Assembly: GCF_000282895.1 (NCBI RefSeq)
Contig: NZ_ALBQ01000005.1
Location: 107,836-171,835, forward strand
DNA from: Sphingomonas sp. ATCC 31555
Lineage (GTDB): Bacteria; Pseudomonadota; Alphaproteobacteria; Sphingomonadales; Sphingomonadaceae
Direction of reading: 5' to 3'
DNA: 64,000 nt
This document shows, one piece after another, positions 44,371-53,392 of the stretch. A program made the translations under genes and the position numbers. Below the pieces are notes generated by a model. It saw nothing but the letters and a program-made list of their open reading frames with translations. It made no database searches and was not told the DNA's origin. The first letter of the stretch is position 1; the number at the start of each line of letters is the position of its first letter.

Positions 44371-44427
44371 GGAGTGGCCTCCGGTTAATGTGCGGCGCGT
44401 GCTTCGTGCATGGGGGGGCAAAGATCA

Positions 44428-45249
44428 ATGCTTTTGGTGGTCGCGGTGCTGGCGGTGCAGGCGGTTGGCGACACGAAGGTCGTAACACCATTGCGCCCGC
44501 TGACGCCGCCGCCCACGTGGATAACGGAAGACGATTATCCTCCTGCTGCGGCGCGAGCGGGCGAGCATGGGAAAGTGGTTTTCCGGCTCGAGATCGATTC
44601 GAACGGTCGGGCGGCAGGTTGCGGCATCGTGCAGTCCTCGGGATCGGCGACGCTTGATCAACAGACCTGCACTTTGCTGCTCCAGCGGGCTCGATTCTCG
44701 CCCGCACTGGATGCGAAAGGGAAGCCCGTCGTGGCACCGTATATCGGTCGCATGACCTGGAAGTTGGATGCGCCGGAGATTGTGCTGAAGTCGGGTTCAG
44801 CGCGGATTGATGTGGAACTTTCGGCGAACAACATCATCGCTGGCTGCAAGACGGTCAACGCGGAACTGTTCGGCAGTGATCAGCCGTGCGATCGAGCGAA
44901 GGTCGGCACTTCTTCACCGGTTCTATCCCAATTGGGAGCGGGCAAGCATCGCGTGATCGTAACCGAACTCCGGATTTCTCTAGCCGGAACGCCTGCAAGC
45001 CTTGTGTACGACGCGGAAGACCAGACGAAGATAGCGCGTTCGACGATTCAATTCGAAGCTGATGAGAATGGTCAGCGGGTAAAGTGCAATGTATTCCACG
45101 AGCGGCCCAGCACGTTTTCTACGCCGCCATCGCCGGATATTTGTGCCGCCATCTTTCCGATGACCGGTGCGCGGCTCGGGCCCGATGGCAAGGACGGCCC
45201 GGTCTCCGGGGAGATAGTGTTCGCGCTTTCGTGGAAGGAAATTCCCTGA
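44428..45249 (+). CDS. Exported protein with TonB C-terminal-like domain
   Basis: A 273-residue protein with a short hydrophobic N-terminus (MLLVVAVLAVQAVG) that looks like a signal peptide. Residues about 30-105 match a TonB C-terminal domain: ITEDDYPPAAARAGEHGKVV, FRLEIDSNGRAAGCGIVQSS and RARFSPALDAKGKPV. There is no proline-rich spacer long enough to span the periplasm, so it is not a classical TonB. The second half has no recognised domain but ends with GPVSGEIVFALSWK. ATG 44428 is chosen because the signal peptide starts there; ATG 44410 is also open. It lies divergent to argJ. Confidence 0.72.
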   Translation: MLLVVAVLAVQAVGDTKVVTPLRPLTPPPTWITEDDYPPAAARAGEHGKVVFRLEIDSNGRAAGCGIVQSSGSATLDQQTCTLLLQRARFSPALDAKGKPVVAPYIGRMTWKLDAPEIVLKSGSARIDVELSANNIIAGCKTVNAELFGSDQPCDRAKVGTSSPVLSQLGAGKHRVIVTELRISLAGTPASLVYDAEDQTKIARSTIQFEADENGQRVKCNVFHERPSTFSTPPSPDICAAIFPMTGARLGPDGKDGPVSGEIVFALSWKEIP

Positions 45250-45364
45250 TCCGTTCGTTGGCAAATGCGGGAAGGAGGAACGGTACACCGTCTCATTCCG
45301 CGCCGACACGCCCGCGACACCCTAGCTTTTGATTAGACGAAGCGTGCATCGATCCCTATGTGTC

Positions 45365-45679
45365 GTGCGTTGCGGCCCGTCGGTTGCGACAGGATCATCG
45401 TGTAATTCAGGGTTTCGCTTGGAACTGCTGCTGCTCCTTACTGCGCTCTTCGCGAGCCTGACCGGCGTGTCAGGCGAGCGTGGGCTGCGCCCGATGCCGG
45501 GCGTGGCCGTGGTGCGCGTGGCGGAAGCAGCGCAGGCGGTGGCGGCGCCCTCGCGGCAGTTCGTCGCTGTTGCGGCAGCGCTGCCGGCGCCTGCGCGCGT
45601 TGCAGAAATCCCGCTTTTCCATCGCGCCGCTGCCCCGCAGCCTGCGCTTCGCCTCGCCTTCGAGCAGCGGCGCGAATAG
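45365..45679 (+). CDS. Small signal-peptide-bearing ORF before secA (SecM-like position)
   Basis: An open frame ending at TAG 45679, 125 bases before secA. The product has a signal-like segment: an Arg directly before LELLLLLTALFASLTGVSGE, then a short secreted part rich in Ala, Val and Pro that ends FHRAAAPQPALRLAFEQRRE. No ATG is present. GTG at 45365 (104 residues) gives a normal n-region; GTG 45344, TTG 45329 and TTG 45419 are alternatives. Its size, export signal and position recall SecM, the arrest peptide upstream of secA in enterics, but no known arrest motif is matched. It may instead be an untranslated leader. Confidence 0.4.
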   Translation: MRCGPSVATGSSCNSGFRLELLLLLTALFASLTGVSGERGLRPMPGVAVVRVAEAAQAVAAPSRQFVAVAAALPAPARVAEIPLFHRAAAPQPALRLAFEQRRE

Positions 45680-45804
45680 CCTTCCGGTCCGCGCGTTCGG
45701 GCCCTTCTTCTCTTTCGTCGCCGCGTGTGTGCGCGGTGCACCCGTGATGGCTCCGCCTTGTCCGGCGCCGTCGCGCATCCCATCCAAACAGGTCAGGAAT
45801 TCGC

Positions 45805-48549
45805 ATGTTCGGCGGTATTGCCAAGTCGCTTTTCGGTTCGTCCAACGATCGCTACGTCAAGTCGCTCAACCCGATCGTCCAGAAGATCGCCAGCTTCGAG
45901 CCCGCGTTACAAGCGATGGACGACGACACGCTGGCGGCGCAGACGATTAAGTTCCGCGAGCAGCTCGCCAACGGCGCCAAGCTCGACGATCTGCTGCCGG
46001 AAGCCTTCGCCACCGTGCGCGAGGCGGCCCGCCGCGTGATCGGCCAGCGCCATTACGACGTGCAGATGGTTGGCGGTATCGTGCTCCACCGCGGCGAGAT
46101 TGCCGAGATGCGCACCGGCGAAGGCAAGACCCTCGTCGCGACGCTCGCCACCTATCTCAACGCGCTGCCCGGCGATGGCGTCCATGTCATCACCGTCAAC
46201 GACTATCTCGCCCGTCGCGATGCCGAGTGGATGGCGCAGGTCTATGGCTTCCTCGGCCTCACCACCGGCGTCATCGTGCCGAACCTGTCCGACCAGCAGC
46301 GCCGCGACGCCTATGCGTCGGACATCACCTACGGCACGAACAACGAGTTCGGCTTCGACTATCTGCGCGACAACATGAAATATGATCGCGCGAGCATGGT
46401 CCAGCGCCCCTTCAATTTCGCGATCGTGGACGAGGTTGATTCGATCCTGATCGACGAGGCGCGTACCCCGCTGATCATTTCCGGCCCCACCGACGACAAG
46501 TCGGAACTGTACATGGGCGTCGACGCAGTGGTGAAGCAACTCGATCCGGGCGATTACGAGAAGGACGAGAAGCAGCGCACCGTCGTGCTGACCGAGGATG
46601 GCACCGAAAAGATCGAGCGGATGCTGGAAAATGCCGGCTTGCTGGTGGGCGCCAACCTGTACGACTTCGAAAATACCCAGGTGGTCCACCACCTGAACCA
46701 GGCGCTGCGCGCGAACGTGATGTTCAAGCGCGACACCGATTACATCGTCAAGGACGGCAAGGTCGTCATCATCGACGAGTTCACCGGCCGCATGATGGAC
46801 GGCCGCCGCTGGTCCGACGGCCTGCACCAGGCGGTGGAAGCCAAGGAAGGCGTGAACATCGAGCCGGAGAACCAGACGCTCGCCTCGATCACCTTCCAGA
46901 ACTATTTCCGCATGTATCCCAAGCTGAGCGGGATGACCGGCACCGCCTCCACCGAAGCGCCCGAATTCTACGACATCTATAAGATGAACGTCGTCACCAT
47001 CCCGACCAACCTGCCCGTGCAGCGGATCGACGAGGAAGACACCTTCTACAAGACCACCGAGGACAAGTTCGCCGGCATCGCCAAGACGATCAAGGCGCAT
47101 GCCGAGCGTGGCCAGCCGGTACTGGTGGGCACCGTCTCCATCGAAAAGTCCGAACTGCTCTCCGAATTCCTCCACCGCGAAGGCGTGAAGCACGAGGTGC
47201 TCAACGCCCGCTTCCACGAAAGCGAAGCGCATATCGTGGCGCAGGCCGGTCGCCTGGGCATGGTGACCGTGTCGACCAACATGGCTGGCCGCGGCACCGA
47301 CATTCAGCTGGGCGGCAATGTCGAGTTCCGCGTCGCCGACGAACTGCGCGACATGCCAGAGGGGCCGGAGCGCGATGCCGCGATCGAGCGGATCAAGGCC
47401 GAGGTCGCCGAAGAGAAGGAAAAGGTGAAGGCTGCCGGCGGTCTGTTCGTGCTCGGCACCGAGCGCCACGAAAGCCGCCGCATCGACAACCAGCTGCGTG
47501 GCCGTTCGGGCCGCCAGGGCGATCCGGGCCTCAGCCGCTTCTATCTCAGCCTGGACGACGATCTGCTGCGTATCTTCGGTTCGAACACGCTGTTCGCCCG
47601 GATGATGCGCTCCAGCCTGGAGGATGGCGAGGCGATGCCGCCCTCGCGCTGGCTGAGCAAGGCGATCGAAACCGCGCAGAAGAAGGTCGAGGCGCGCAAC
47701 TACGACGTGCGCAAGCAGGTCGTCGAGTATGACGACGTGATGAACGACCAGCGCAAGGTGGTCTATGAGCAGCGCGCCGACATCATGGACGCCGATACGG
47801 TGGGCCAGGTGGTGGAGGATATGCGCCACGAGACGGTGAACGCGATCGTCGGCGAGGCGTGCCCGCCGAACAGCTATCCCGAGCAGTGGAACATCGAAGG
47901 GCTGAAGACGCGCCTGGTCGATTCGCTCAACCTCGATCTGCCGGTCGATCAGTGGGTGAAGGACGAGGAGGCGATTGATCCGGAGATCCTGGAAGAGCGC
48001 ATCCGCGAAGCCGCCGATGCCGCGATCGCAGAGAAGGCGGCGGACCTCGAGCCGGCGACCTGGACCTCGATCGAAAAGTCGATCCTGCTCCAGAACCTCG
48101 ATCATCACTGGAAGGAGCATCTCGCGATGCTCGACGCGCTGCGCCAGGTCGTCCACCTTCGCGCCTATGCGCAGAAGACGCCGATCAATGAGTACAAGCA
48201 CGAGGCGTTTTCGATGTTCCAGCGGATGCTGGAGACGATCCGCGAGGACGTGACCCGTACCATGGCCTTCGCCCAGTTCCGCATGGCGCCGCCGCCGGAT
48301 CTGCCGGAGCTGCCCGCGTTCCTGACGACGCACATCGATCCGCTGACCGGCGAGGACAACAGCGCCGATTGGGACGGCGGATCGGCCGGTCTGGTGACGA
48401 CGCGGCTGCCGCAGCTGGGCATTCCCCAGCCGTCGGGCGACGATTTCGGTTCCGATCCCTCGCAGTGGGAAGGCGTCGTCAGCCGCAATTCGCCTTGCCC
48501 GTGCGGATCGGGGCGCAAGTACAAGCACTGCCACGGCCAGGTGGCGTAA
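45805..48549 (+). CDS. secA: Preprotein translocase ATPase SecA
   Basis: The motor of Sec-dependent export, pushing unfolded preproteins through SecYEG. In the 914-residue protein, NBD1 has Walker [15 protein letters not shown] (about 100-113), FDYLRDNM and [23 protein letters not shown]2 has [12 protein letters not shown] and [17 protein letters not shown]. The helical scaffold and wing lie between about 600 and 840. The end is the zinc-binding [19 protein letters not shown], used to bind SecB. ATG 45805 follows CAGGAATTCGC. A terminator follows. Confidence 0.98.
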   Translation: MFGGIAKSLFGSSNDRYVKSLNPIVQKIASFEPALQAMDDDTLAAQTIKFREQLANGAKLDDLLPEAFATVREAARRVIGQRHYDVQMVGGIVLHRGEIAEMRTGEGKTLVATLATYLNALPGDGVHVITVNDYLARRDAEWMAQVYGFLGLTTGVIVPNLSDQQRRDAYASDITYGTNNEFGFDYLRDNMKYDRASMVQRPFNFAIVDEVDSILIDEARTPLIISGPTDDKSELYMGVDAVVKQLDPGDYEKDEKQRTVVLTEDGTEKIERMLENAGLLVGANLYDFENTQVVHHLNQALRANVMFKRDTDYIVKDGKVVIIDEFTGRMMDGRRWSDGLHQAVEAKEGVNIEPENQTLASITFQNYFRMYPKLSGMTGTASTEAPEFYDIYKMNVVTIPTNLPVQRIDEEDTFYKTTEDKFAGIAKTIKAHAERGQPVLVGTVSIEKSELLSEFLHREGVKHEVLNARFHESEAHIVAQAGRLGMVTVSTNMAGRGTDIQLGGNVEFRVADELRDMPEGPERDAAIERIKAEVAEEKEKVKAAGGLFVLGTERHESRRIDNQLRGRSGRQGDPGLSRFYLSLDDDLLRIFGSNTLFARMMRSSLEDGEAMPPSRWLSKAIETAQKKVEARNYDVRKQVVEYDDVMNDQRKVVYEQRADIMDADTVGQVVEDMRHETVNAIVGEACPPNSYPEQWNIEGLKTRLVDSLNLDLPVDQWVKDEEAIDPEILEERIREAADAAIAEKAADLEPATWTSIEKSILLQNLDHHWKEHLAMLDALRQVVHLRAYAQKTPINEYKHEAFSMFQRMLETIREDVTRTMAFAQFRMAPPPDLPELPAFLTTHIDPLTGEDNSADWDGGSAGLVTTRLPQLGIPQPSGDDFGSDPSQWEGVVSRNSPCPCGSGRKYKHCHGQVA

Positions 48550-48562
48550 CGCGCTGTCTCCA

Positions 48563-48586
48563 GCCCCTCTCCTGTGCGGGAGGGGT
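48563..48586. repeat. C/G-rich hairpin after secA
   Basis: CCCCTCTCC and GGGAGGGG can pair with one bulged base around a TGTGC loop. It is similar in sequence to the hairpins at 5355 and 42310, suggesting a dispersed intergenic element. The true terminator of secA lies 14 bases further on. Confidence 0.5.
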
Positions 48587-48599
48587 CAGGGGTGATACG

Positions 48600-48638
48600 A
48601 AAAAGGGCGACGCCGGGGATACCGGCGCCGCCCTTTTT
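48600..48638. terminator. Bidirectional terminator between secA and the lipoprotein gene
   Basis: AAAAAGGGCG-A-CGCCGG (48600-48616) pairs with CCGGCG-C-CGCCCTTTTT (48622-48638), with the loop GGATA. It has T-runs in both directions and serves the two convergent genes. Confidence 0.9.
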
Positions 48639-48658
48639 CTGTTCCGTGCCCGTGGCGA

Positions 48659-49276
48659 TCAGCGGGTCTGCGGCATCTGGATCCGCGGGCCCAGCCGTTC
48701 CTTCACCGCGCGCGCATCGAACGCGCGAACATTGTCGGTAGGCTTCGGGCCCTTGCCCATCACGATATCGGCGATCGCTTCGTACCGATCCACGGTGCGG
48801 ACATCGAAGCCCGGGCCGAAGAACGGATCGCCCCAGAACGGATCATAGCCGCGCCAGCCCCAGCGGGGATTGTGGAAGCGCCAATAGGGGCTCCAATATC
48901 CTCCCCATCCGCCGCCATAGCCGAATCCGCCCCAGCCCGCGCCGCCGACGCCCGGCGTGGTGTAGGTCTGCGTCTTCTTCTCGGTATCGCGTTCCGCGAG
49001 GATGAAATAGTCAAAGCCATTCTGCAGCGTCAGTTCGGCGGAGCGATAGAGCAGATAGCGCTCCACCGTTTCGCGCGAGGTGAGGCTGTTGCCGGAAAAG
49101 CTGACGCGGAAGCGATTTTCCTCGATCTGCTCGTCCGAATAGCCATTGCGGATCGACCCGCTCGCCGAGGCGGGCTGGTACGGCGTCGCCGTCATACAGG
49201 ATGCGAGCGAGAGGCTGCCCGCGACCATCAGGCCGATCGCTGCCAGCCGCCGGCCCTTATTTGATGAAATTGGCAT
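48659..49276 (-). CDS. CC0125/CC1285-type lipoprotein
   Basis: A 205-residue lipoprotein. The signal peptide ends with the lipobox LASC, so C27 or so would be lipidated. The mature part contains GYSDEQIEENRFRVSFSGNS and TVERYLLYRSAELTLQNGFD, typical of the CC0125/CC1285 family named from Caulobacter; its role is unknown. A Gly/Trp/Tyr-rich low-complexity stretch (GFGYGGGWGGYWSPYWRF) is followed by a conserved C-terminus. ATG 49276 gives MPISSNKGRRLAAIG. It is probably anchored in the outer membrane. Confidence 0.86.
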   Translation of the reverse strand: MPISSNKGRRLAAIGLMVAGSLSLASCMTATPYQPASASGSIRNGYSDEQIEENRFRVSFSGNSLTSRETVERYLLYRSAELTLQNGFDYFILAERDTEKKTQTYTTPGVGGAGWGGFGYGGGWGGYWSPYWRFHNPRWGWRGYDPFWGDPFFGPGFDVRTVDRYEAIADIVMGKGPKPTDNVRAFDARAVKERLGPRIQMPQTR

Positions 49277-49405
49277 TGTTCCTCCGACACTTAAAAGCGA
49301 AACACTCGCCTAAGCCCCTCGAACGCACGGGCCGGCGAAACTCTCCCGCGCGCGATGCGTCGAGACGTGGCACAGATGCGATTGACGGCTGCTGAACGGC
49401 GCCTG

Positions 49406-49921
49406 TCAACCCAGCCTTTCCGGCACCTCCCGCGCATCCTTGTCGATCGAGGCGGCCGAGGCCATCGCTTCCCAGGGGAAGACGAACCAGTCCTTCTGCA
49501 CGGCGCGGTCGATCGTTTGCGCGCGATACTCGACGCGCTGCGACGAGCGGCAATTGTCGAGCAGCACGGCGAAGCGGACCTGCCCGGCGACCGCGCCTGC
49601 CGCCGACAGCGCCGTGCGCAGTTCGGCGATCGTCTTGCCGCTGTCGTTTATATCCTCGACGAACAGCAGCCGTTCGCCATCGCGGGTGCGCCGCGCCAGC
49701 ACCGCCACCAATTCCTCGCCGAACGGAGCGATCCGAGTCGAATGGTCGACCGAGACGAGCGGCAGGCCGATGCGATGCGAAAGATATACCGCCGGGGTAA
49801 GTCCGCCGCGCCCGACGCCGACCAGCAGGGTGGGGGACCAGCCGGCCACCGCCTCGGCGATGGCATGGACGCCGGCGACGAGCTGATCGTGGGTGAAGTG
49901 CGTGAAGACGATCTCGCCCAT
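49406..49921 (-). CDS. Phosphoribosyltransferase (purine salvage type)
   Basis: A 171-residue type I phosphoribosyltransferase. The PRPP loop is LLFVEDINDSGKTIAEL (about 91-107). The pyrophosphate loop is VGVGRGGLTPAVYLS (about 34-48), as in xanthine-guanine and hypoxanthine phosphoribosyltransferases. Its ATG (49921-49919) shares a base with the deaminase TGA (49923-49921), an overlap that couples translation. If the neighbour makes hypoxanthine, this enzyme would convert it to IMP. The specific base (guanine, xanthine or hypoxanthine) cannot be read from the sequence. Confidence 0.86.
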   Translation of the reverse strand: MGEIVFTHFTHDQLVAGVHAIAEAVAGWSPTLLVGVGRGGLTPAVYLSHRIGLPLVSVDHSTRIAPFGEELVAVLARRTRDGERLLFVEDINDSGKTIAELRTALSAAGAVAGQVRFAVLLDNCRSSQRVEYRAQTIDRAVQKDWFVFPWEAMASAASIDKDAREVPERLG

Positions 49922-50940
49922 CAGCGCGCCTCCGCTAGCCAGGCGTCGATCGCTGCGCAGTGCGCCGCCACCGCCGCGTCGGGCAGGAACGAGCCGAGAA
50001 AACTGTTGCGGGCGAGCGTAGCGAGCTGGCGCCGGTCCAGCCCGCGGCCGCGGGCGACGGCGCGGTAATTTTCGCCGATATAGCCGCCGAAATAGGCGGG
50101 ATCGTCCGAGTTGACCGTGGCGCGCAGTCCGAGGTCGAGCATCCGGTCGATCGGATGCGCGTCGATGGCGGCGACGTTGCACAGCTTGACGTTGGAAAGT
50201 GGGCACACGGTGAGCGTCATGCCGCTGCGCGCCAGCCGGGCGACCAGCGCCGGATCGTCGAGGCTGCGATTGCCATGGTCGAGCCGGTCGACCTGGAGCA
50301 GGTCCAGTGCTTCGCGGACATAATCGGCCGGGCCCTCCTCGCCGGCATGGGCGACGCGCTTCAGCCCCTTGTCGGCCGCCGCCGCGAAGACGCGCGCGAA
50401 CTTGGACGGGGGATGGCCCATTTCCGACGAATCGAGTCCGACGCCCGCGATGCGATGCAGCCAGGGCTCGGCCTGTGCCAGCGTCTTGAACGCATCTTCC
50501 TCGTCGAGATGGCGCAGGAAGCAAAGGATCAGCTGCGAGGTGACGCCCAGCCGCGCCTCGGCCTCTGCCATGCCCGCCAGCAGCCCTTCGACTACGGTTC
50601 CGAAAGGGATGCCGCGTTGGGTGTGCGTCTGGGGATCGAAGAAGATCTCGGCATGGCGCACGCCGTCGGCGGCGGCGCGCTGGAAATAGGCAAGGGCGAG
50701 GTCGTGGAAATCGGCCTCGGTGCGCAGCACGTCGGCACCGGCATAATAGATGTCGAGGAAGTCCTGCAGATTGGAGAATTCATAGGCCGCCCGCACCGCC
50801 TCGACGCTGTCGAACGGGATGGCCACGCCGTTGCGGCGCGCGAATTCGAACATCTGCTCGGGCTCCAGGCTGCCTTCGATGTGGAGATGGAGCTCGGCCT
50901 TGGGCAGGCCGGCGATGAATGCGTCGAGATCGTCCATCAT
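49921..50940 (-). CDS. Adenosine deaminase-family enzyme, probably adenine deaminase
   Basis: A 339-residue zinc hydrolase of the adenosine deaminase superfamily. Motifs are KAELHLHIEGSLEPEQMF (metal His, about 14-31), VRHAEIFFDPQTHT, VAHAGEEGPADYV (catalytic Glu nearby), RLDHGNRS and VCPLSNVKL, and the metal Asp in TVNSDDPAYFGGYIGENY. The segment GVGLDSSEMGHPPSKF replaces the usual GxDLAGxE and is characteristic of the adenine-deaminase subgroup (Aah1-like and similar bacterial proteins). With AMP nucleosidase (23073) and the coupled phosphoribosyltransferase, this would give a route AMP, adenine, hypoxanthine, IMP. Confidence 0.87.
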   Translation of the reverse strand: MMDDLDAFIAGLPKAELHLHIEGSLEPEQMFEFARRNGVAIPFDSVEAVRAAYEFSNLQDFLDIYYAGADVLRTEADFHDLALAYFQRAAADGVRHAEIFFDPQTHTQRGIPFGTVVEGLLAGMAEAEARLGVTSQLILCFLRHLDEEDAFKTLAQAEPWLHRIAGVGLDSSEMGHPPSKFARVFAAAADKGLKRVAHAGEEGPADYVREALDLLQVDRLDHGNRSLDDPALVARLARSGMTLTVCPLSNVKLCNVAAIDAHPIDRMLDLGLRATVNSDDPAYFGGYIGENYRAVARGRGLDRRQLATLARNSFLGSFLPDAAVAAHCAAIDAWLAEAR

Positions 50941-51030
50941 CCCAGCATCGCAGCCGGCCAGGCGAGTCGCAAGCGCAACGCCGGAACGCTACGATGCGTT
51001 GACTGCACCTTACAGAGCAGAGAGCGCGAG

Positions 51031-51300
51031 ATGATCACCGACGCGGAGGCCATTGCCGCCGCGCTTCGCTTCGCTGGCGAGCGGCTGGACATGCAGGGCG
51101 AGGTCGACATCGAGACGCGACGGGAACGTGTTGCCGCCGCGGATGTCGTAACCGTGCGCGTACGAGAGCGGCAAACAGGGCCGGACGCGTGGATGGAGAT
51201 TGACTGGGCGCCGGTGTCGTATTTCGTCGATGCGAACTGCGGAGCCGTTATCGGCGTCGCGACCGAGCGTTCAACCCCGATGCTGCGGCGAAGCGATTGA
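51031..51300 (+). CDS. Small hypothetical protein
   Basis: An 89-residue soluble protein starting MITDAEAIAAALRFAGERLD and ending TPMLRRSD. Charge and codon pattern look like a real gene, but no family is recognised. ATG 51031 follows a purine-rich GAGAGCGCGAG stretch. It lies between the divergent deaminase gene (about 90 bases to the left) and the tRNA-Asn gene on the other strand. Function unknown. Confidence 0.55.
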   Translation: MITDAEAIAAALRFAGERLDMQGEVDIETRRERVAAADVVTVRVRERQTGPDAWMEIDWAPVSYFVDANCGAVIGVATERSTPMLRRSD

Positions 51301-51365
51301 AACGTGGCGGTATGGACGGGGGGCTGTGTGAGGGACCGGTCGCAACCGGTCCCGACAACAGCAGA

Positions 51366-51440
51366 TGGCTCCCCGAGTAGGATTCGAACCTACGACCATT
51401 CGATTAACAGTCGAATGCTCTACCGCTGAGCTATCGGGGA
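51366..51440 (-). tRNA. tRNA-Asn (anticodon GTT)
   Basis: On the minus strand the sequence folds into a full cloverleaf: acceptor TCCCCGA with TCGGGGA, D-arm GCTC-GAGC, anticodon stem TTCGA-TCGAA with loop CTGTTAA (anticodon GTT), variable loop TGGTC, T-arm GTAGG-CCTAC with loop TTCGAAT, discriminator G and an encoded CCA. It is 75 bases long including CCA. This tRNA is a substrate of both t6A modification (TsaE) and the queuosine pathway. Confidence 0.97.
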
Positions 51441-51523
51441 CCACTCTGGTCAACCCCTTGGCGGTGCGTCACCGCGTCGGGAGGCGCGCCTATAGCAGCG
51501 GGTTTTCGGACTTTGCAAGCGCC

Positions 51524-52300
51524 TTATGCAATGAATTGCTCCATCGTTATGCGATCGTCCAGCGCGTGTTCCGGATCGAACAGCAGCGTCAGGTCGCGCA
51601 CCCGATCGATTTCGACGTGGACATGCGCCACTTCGCGGATTTCGCGCTGATCGGCGACGGCGCTCACCGGCCGCTTTTCGGCCTCGAGCACGCGGATATC
51701 GATGCGGCTCTTCTCCGGGAGGATCGCACCACGCCAGCGGCGCGGGCGAAACGGGCTGATCGGCGTGAGCGCGACGAGCGCCGATCCGAGCGGCAGGATC
51801 GGGCCCTGGGCCGAGAAATTATAGGCAGTGGAGCCGGCCGGGGTCGCGACGAGCAGGCCGTCGCACACCAGCTCGGGAATCACGATTCGGCCGTTGATCG
51901 TAACTTCCAGCTTGGCGGTCTGGCGGGTTTCGCGAAGCAGCGATGCTTCGTTGATCGCGGGCAGCACGCAGGTTTCGCCTTCGACCGTGGTCGCCGTCAT
52001 CGCCAGCGGCGCGACGCGGAAGGGGCGGGCGCGTTCCAGCCGCTGGGTAAGCCCGTCGAGCCGCCAGTCGTTCATCAGAAAGCCGACGGTCCCCAAATTC
52101 ATGCCGAACACCGGCAGCAGCTGGCGGCGTTCGAGCATTGCGTGCAGCGTCTGCAGCATGAAGCCGTCGCCGCCGAGCGCAACGACTTCCTCGGCCGCGT
52201 CGATCGGCACCCAGTCATAGGCTTGGCGCAGCTCTTCCGCCGCCGTCTGCGCGGGCGCGGTGGGCGATGCCAGCAATGCGCGCGGCTTGGCCACGCTCAT
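51524..52300 (-). CDS. nadK: NAD kinase
   Basis: Phosphorylates NAD to NADP using ATP or polyphosphate. The 258-residue protein has the GGDG motif (VVALGGDGFMLQTLH, about 39-53) and NLGTVGFLMN; the NE/D motif lies in VLPAINEASLLR. LVATPAGSTAYNFSAQGPIL and LTPISPFRPRRW follow. Length is typical of the short alphaproteobacterial form. Its ATG (52300) overlaps the moaA TGA as ATGA, so the two are translationally coupled. Confidence 0.95.
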   Translation of the reverse strand: MSVAKPRALLASPTAPAQTAAEELRQAYDWVPIDAAEEVVALGGDGFMLQTLHAMLERRQLLPVFGMNLGTVGFLMNDWRLDGLTQRLERARPFRVAPLAMTATTVEGETCVLPAINEASLLRETRQTAKLEVTINGRIVIPELVCDGLLVATPAGSTAYNFSAQGPILPLGSALVALTPISPFRPRRWRGAILPEKSRIDIRVLEAEKRPVSAVADQREIREVAHVHVEIDRVRDLTLLFDPEHALDDRITMEQFIA

Positions 52301-53313
52301 CCGCCGGTCACGCTCATGTGGCGCCCCACGGCGGGCGCGGCGCCTGCCTCGATGCGGAAATCATGACGCTCGGGCTTGGCGGCAAGCGCCCGATCGATCG
52401 CTTCGTCCACTGCCTCTATTCCCCCCTCGCGAATCGCGGCTTTCAGGTCCACCGAGTCCTCATGCCCCAGGCACATGTGCAGCCGTCCATCGGTCGATAG
52501 CCGCACGCGGTTGCAGCTTGCACAAAAATTGTTGGTCAGCGGCGAAATCAGGCCGAGCCGGCTGTCGCTGCCGCCCACCCGCCAATAGCGGGCGGGCCCG
52601 CCGCTATCGTGCGCGTCGGCGGTGAGCGCGAACTGGGTCTTGAGCCGGGCGAGCACGTCCGGAAGCGGCAGGAAGCGATCGGCGCGATCTTCGTCGATCA
52701 TGCCAAGCGGCATGGTTTCGATCAGCGACAAATCCATGCCGTTCTCGGCCGCCCAGGCGAGCATGGGCGCGATCTCGTCCTCGTTCAGGCCGCGCAGCGC
52801 TACCATGTTGATCTTCACCCGCAGGCCGGCGTCGCGCGCCGCGTCGATTCCCGCGAGCACCTGCGCCACATCGCCATGGCGGGTGATATAGCGGAATACT
52901 TCGGGGTTGCGGCTGTCCAGGCTGACGTTCACGCGGCGCACGCCGGCGGCGAACAGCGCTTCGGCATGCTCCTCCAGGCGAGTCGCGTTGGTGGTCAGGG
53001 TGAGTTCGCGCAGGCCGTTGCCGATGCGCTGGCCGAGTTGTTCGACCAGCGTCACCATGTTCCGCCGGACCAGCGGCTCGCCTCCGGTAAGCCGGATCTT
53101 GGTGACGCCGCGCTCGATGAAGCGCGCAGCGATCTGGCCCAGCTCCTCGAGGCTCAGTACCGCATGACGGGGCAGGAAGTGCATATGCTCCGCCATGCAA
53201 TAGCGGCAGCGGAGATCGCAGCGATCCGTGACCGAGATGCGCAAATAGCGAATCGTGCGGCCATGGCGATCGACCAGCGAAGGCGGCGTCGCAGGGGCGG
53301 GGGCGCTGGCCAT
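52297..53313 (-). CDS. moaA: GTP 3',8-cyclase MoaA (molybdenum cofactor)
   Basis: Radical-SAM enzyme that converts GTP to 3',8-cyclo-7,8-dihydro-GTP, the first step of molybdopterin synthesis. In the 338-residue protein the N-terminal cluster is C32, C36, C39 in DRCDLRCRYC. The SAM-binding RLTGGEPLVRR follows. The C-terminal cluster is in NNFCASCNRVRLSTDG with a third Cys in HMCLG. The sequence ends TGG, the double-Gly C-terminus needed for activity. ATG at 53313 gives MASAPAPATPPSLVDRHGR. nadK follows by an ATGA overlap. No other moa or moe genes are in the window. Confidence 0.96.
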   Translation of the reverse strand: MASAPAPATPPSLVDRHGRTIRYLRISVTDRCDLRCRYCMAEHMHFLPRHAVLSLEELGQIAARFIERGVTKIRLTGGEPLVRRNMVTLVEQLGQRIGNGLRELTLTTNATRLEEHAEALFAAGVRRVNVSLDSRNPEVFRYITRHGDVAQVLAGIDAARDAGLRVKINMVALRGLNEDEIAPMLAWAAENGMDLSLIETMPLGMIDEDRADRFLPLPDVLARLKTQFALTADAHDSGGPARYWRVGGSDSRLGLISPLTNNFCASCNRVRLSTDGRLHMCLGHEDSVDLKAAIREGGIEAVDEAIDRALAAKPERHDFRIEAGAAPAVGRHMSVTGG

Positions 53314-53392
53314 TGTCTCGAGGTAAGGCGTTGTACCGCCTCGCACAAGGCTTGGATGGCGGACCGCGTCGCGAGCCGCTATCGGAACAAGC

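Noticed and set aside
45907..48534. Open frame of about 875 codons antisense to secA
   Set aside because: secA is unmistakable on the other strand, and the antisense product has no domain and an unlikely His/Arg-rich composition.
51271..51453. Minus-strand 60-codon frame containing SSAVEHSTVNRMVVGSNPT
   Set aside because: It is a translation across the tRNA-Asn gene; such peptides are well-known artefacts of tRNA regions.
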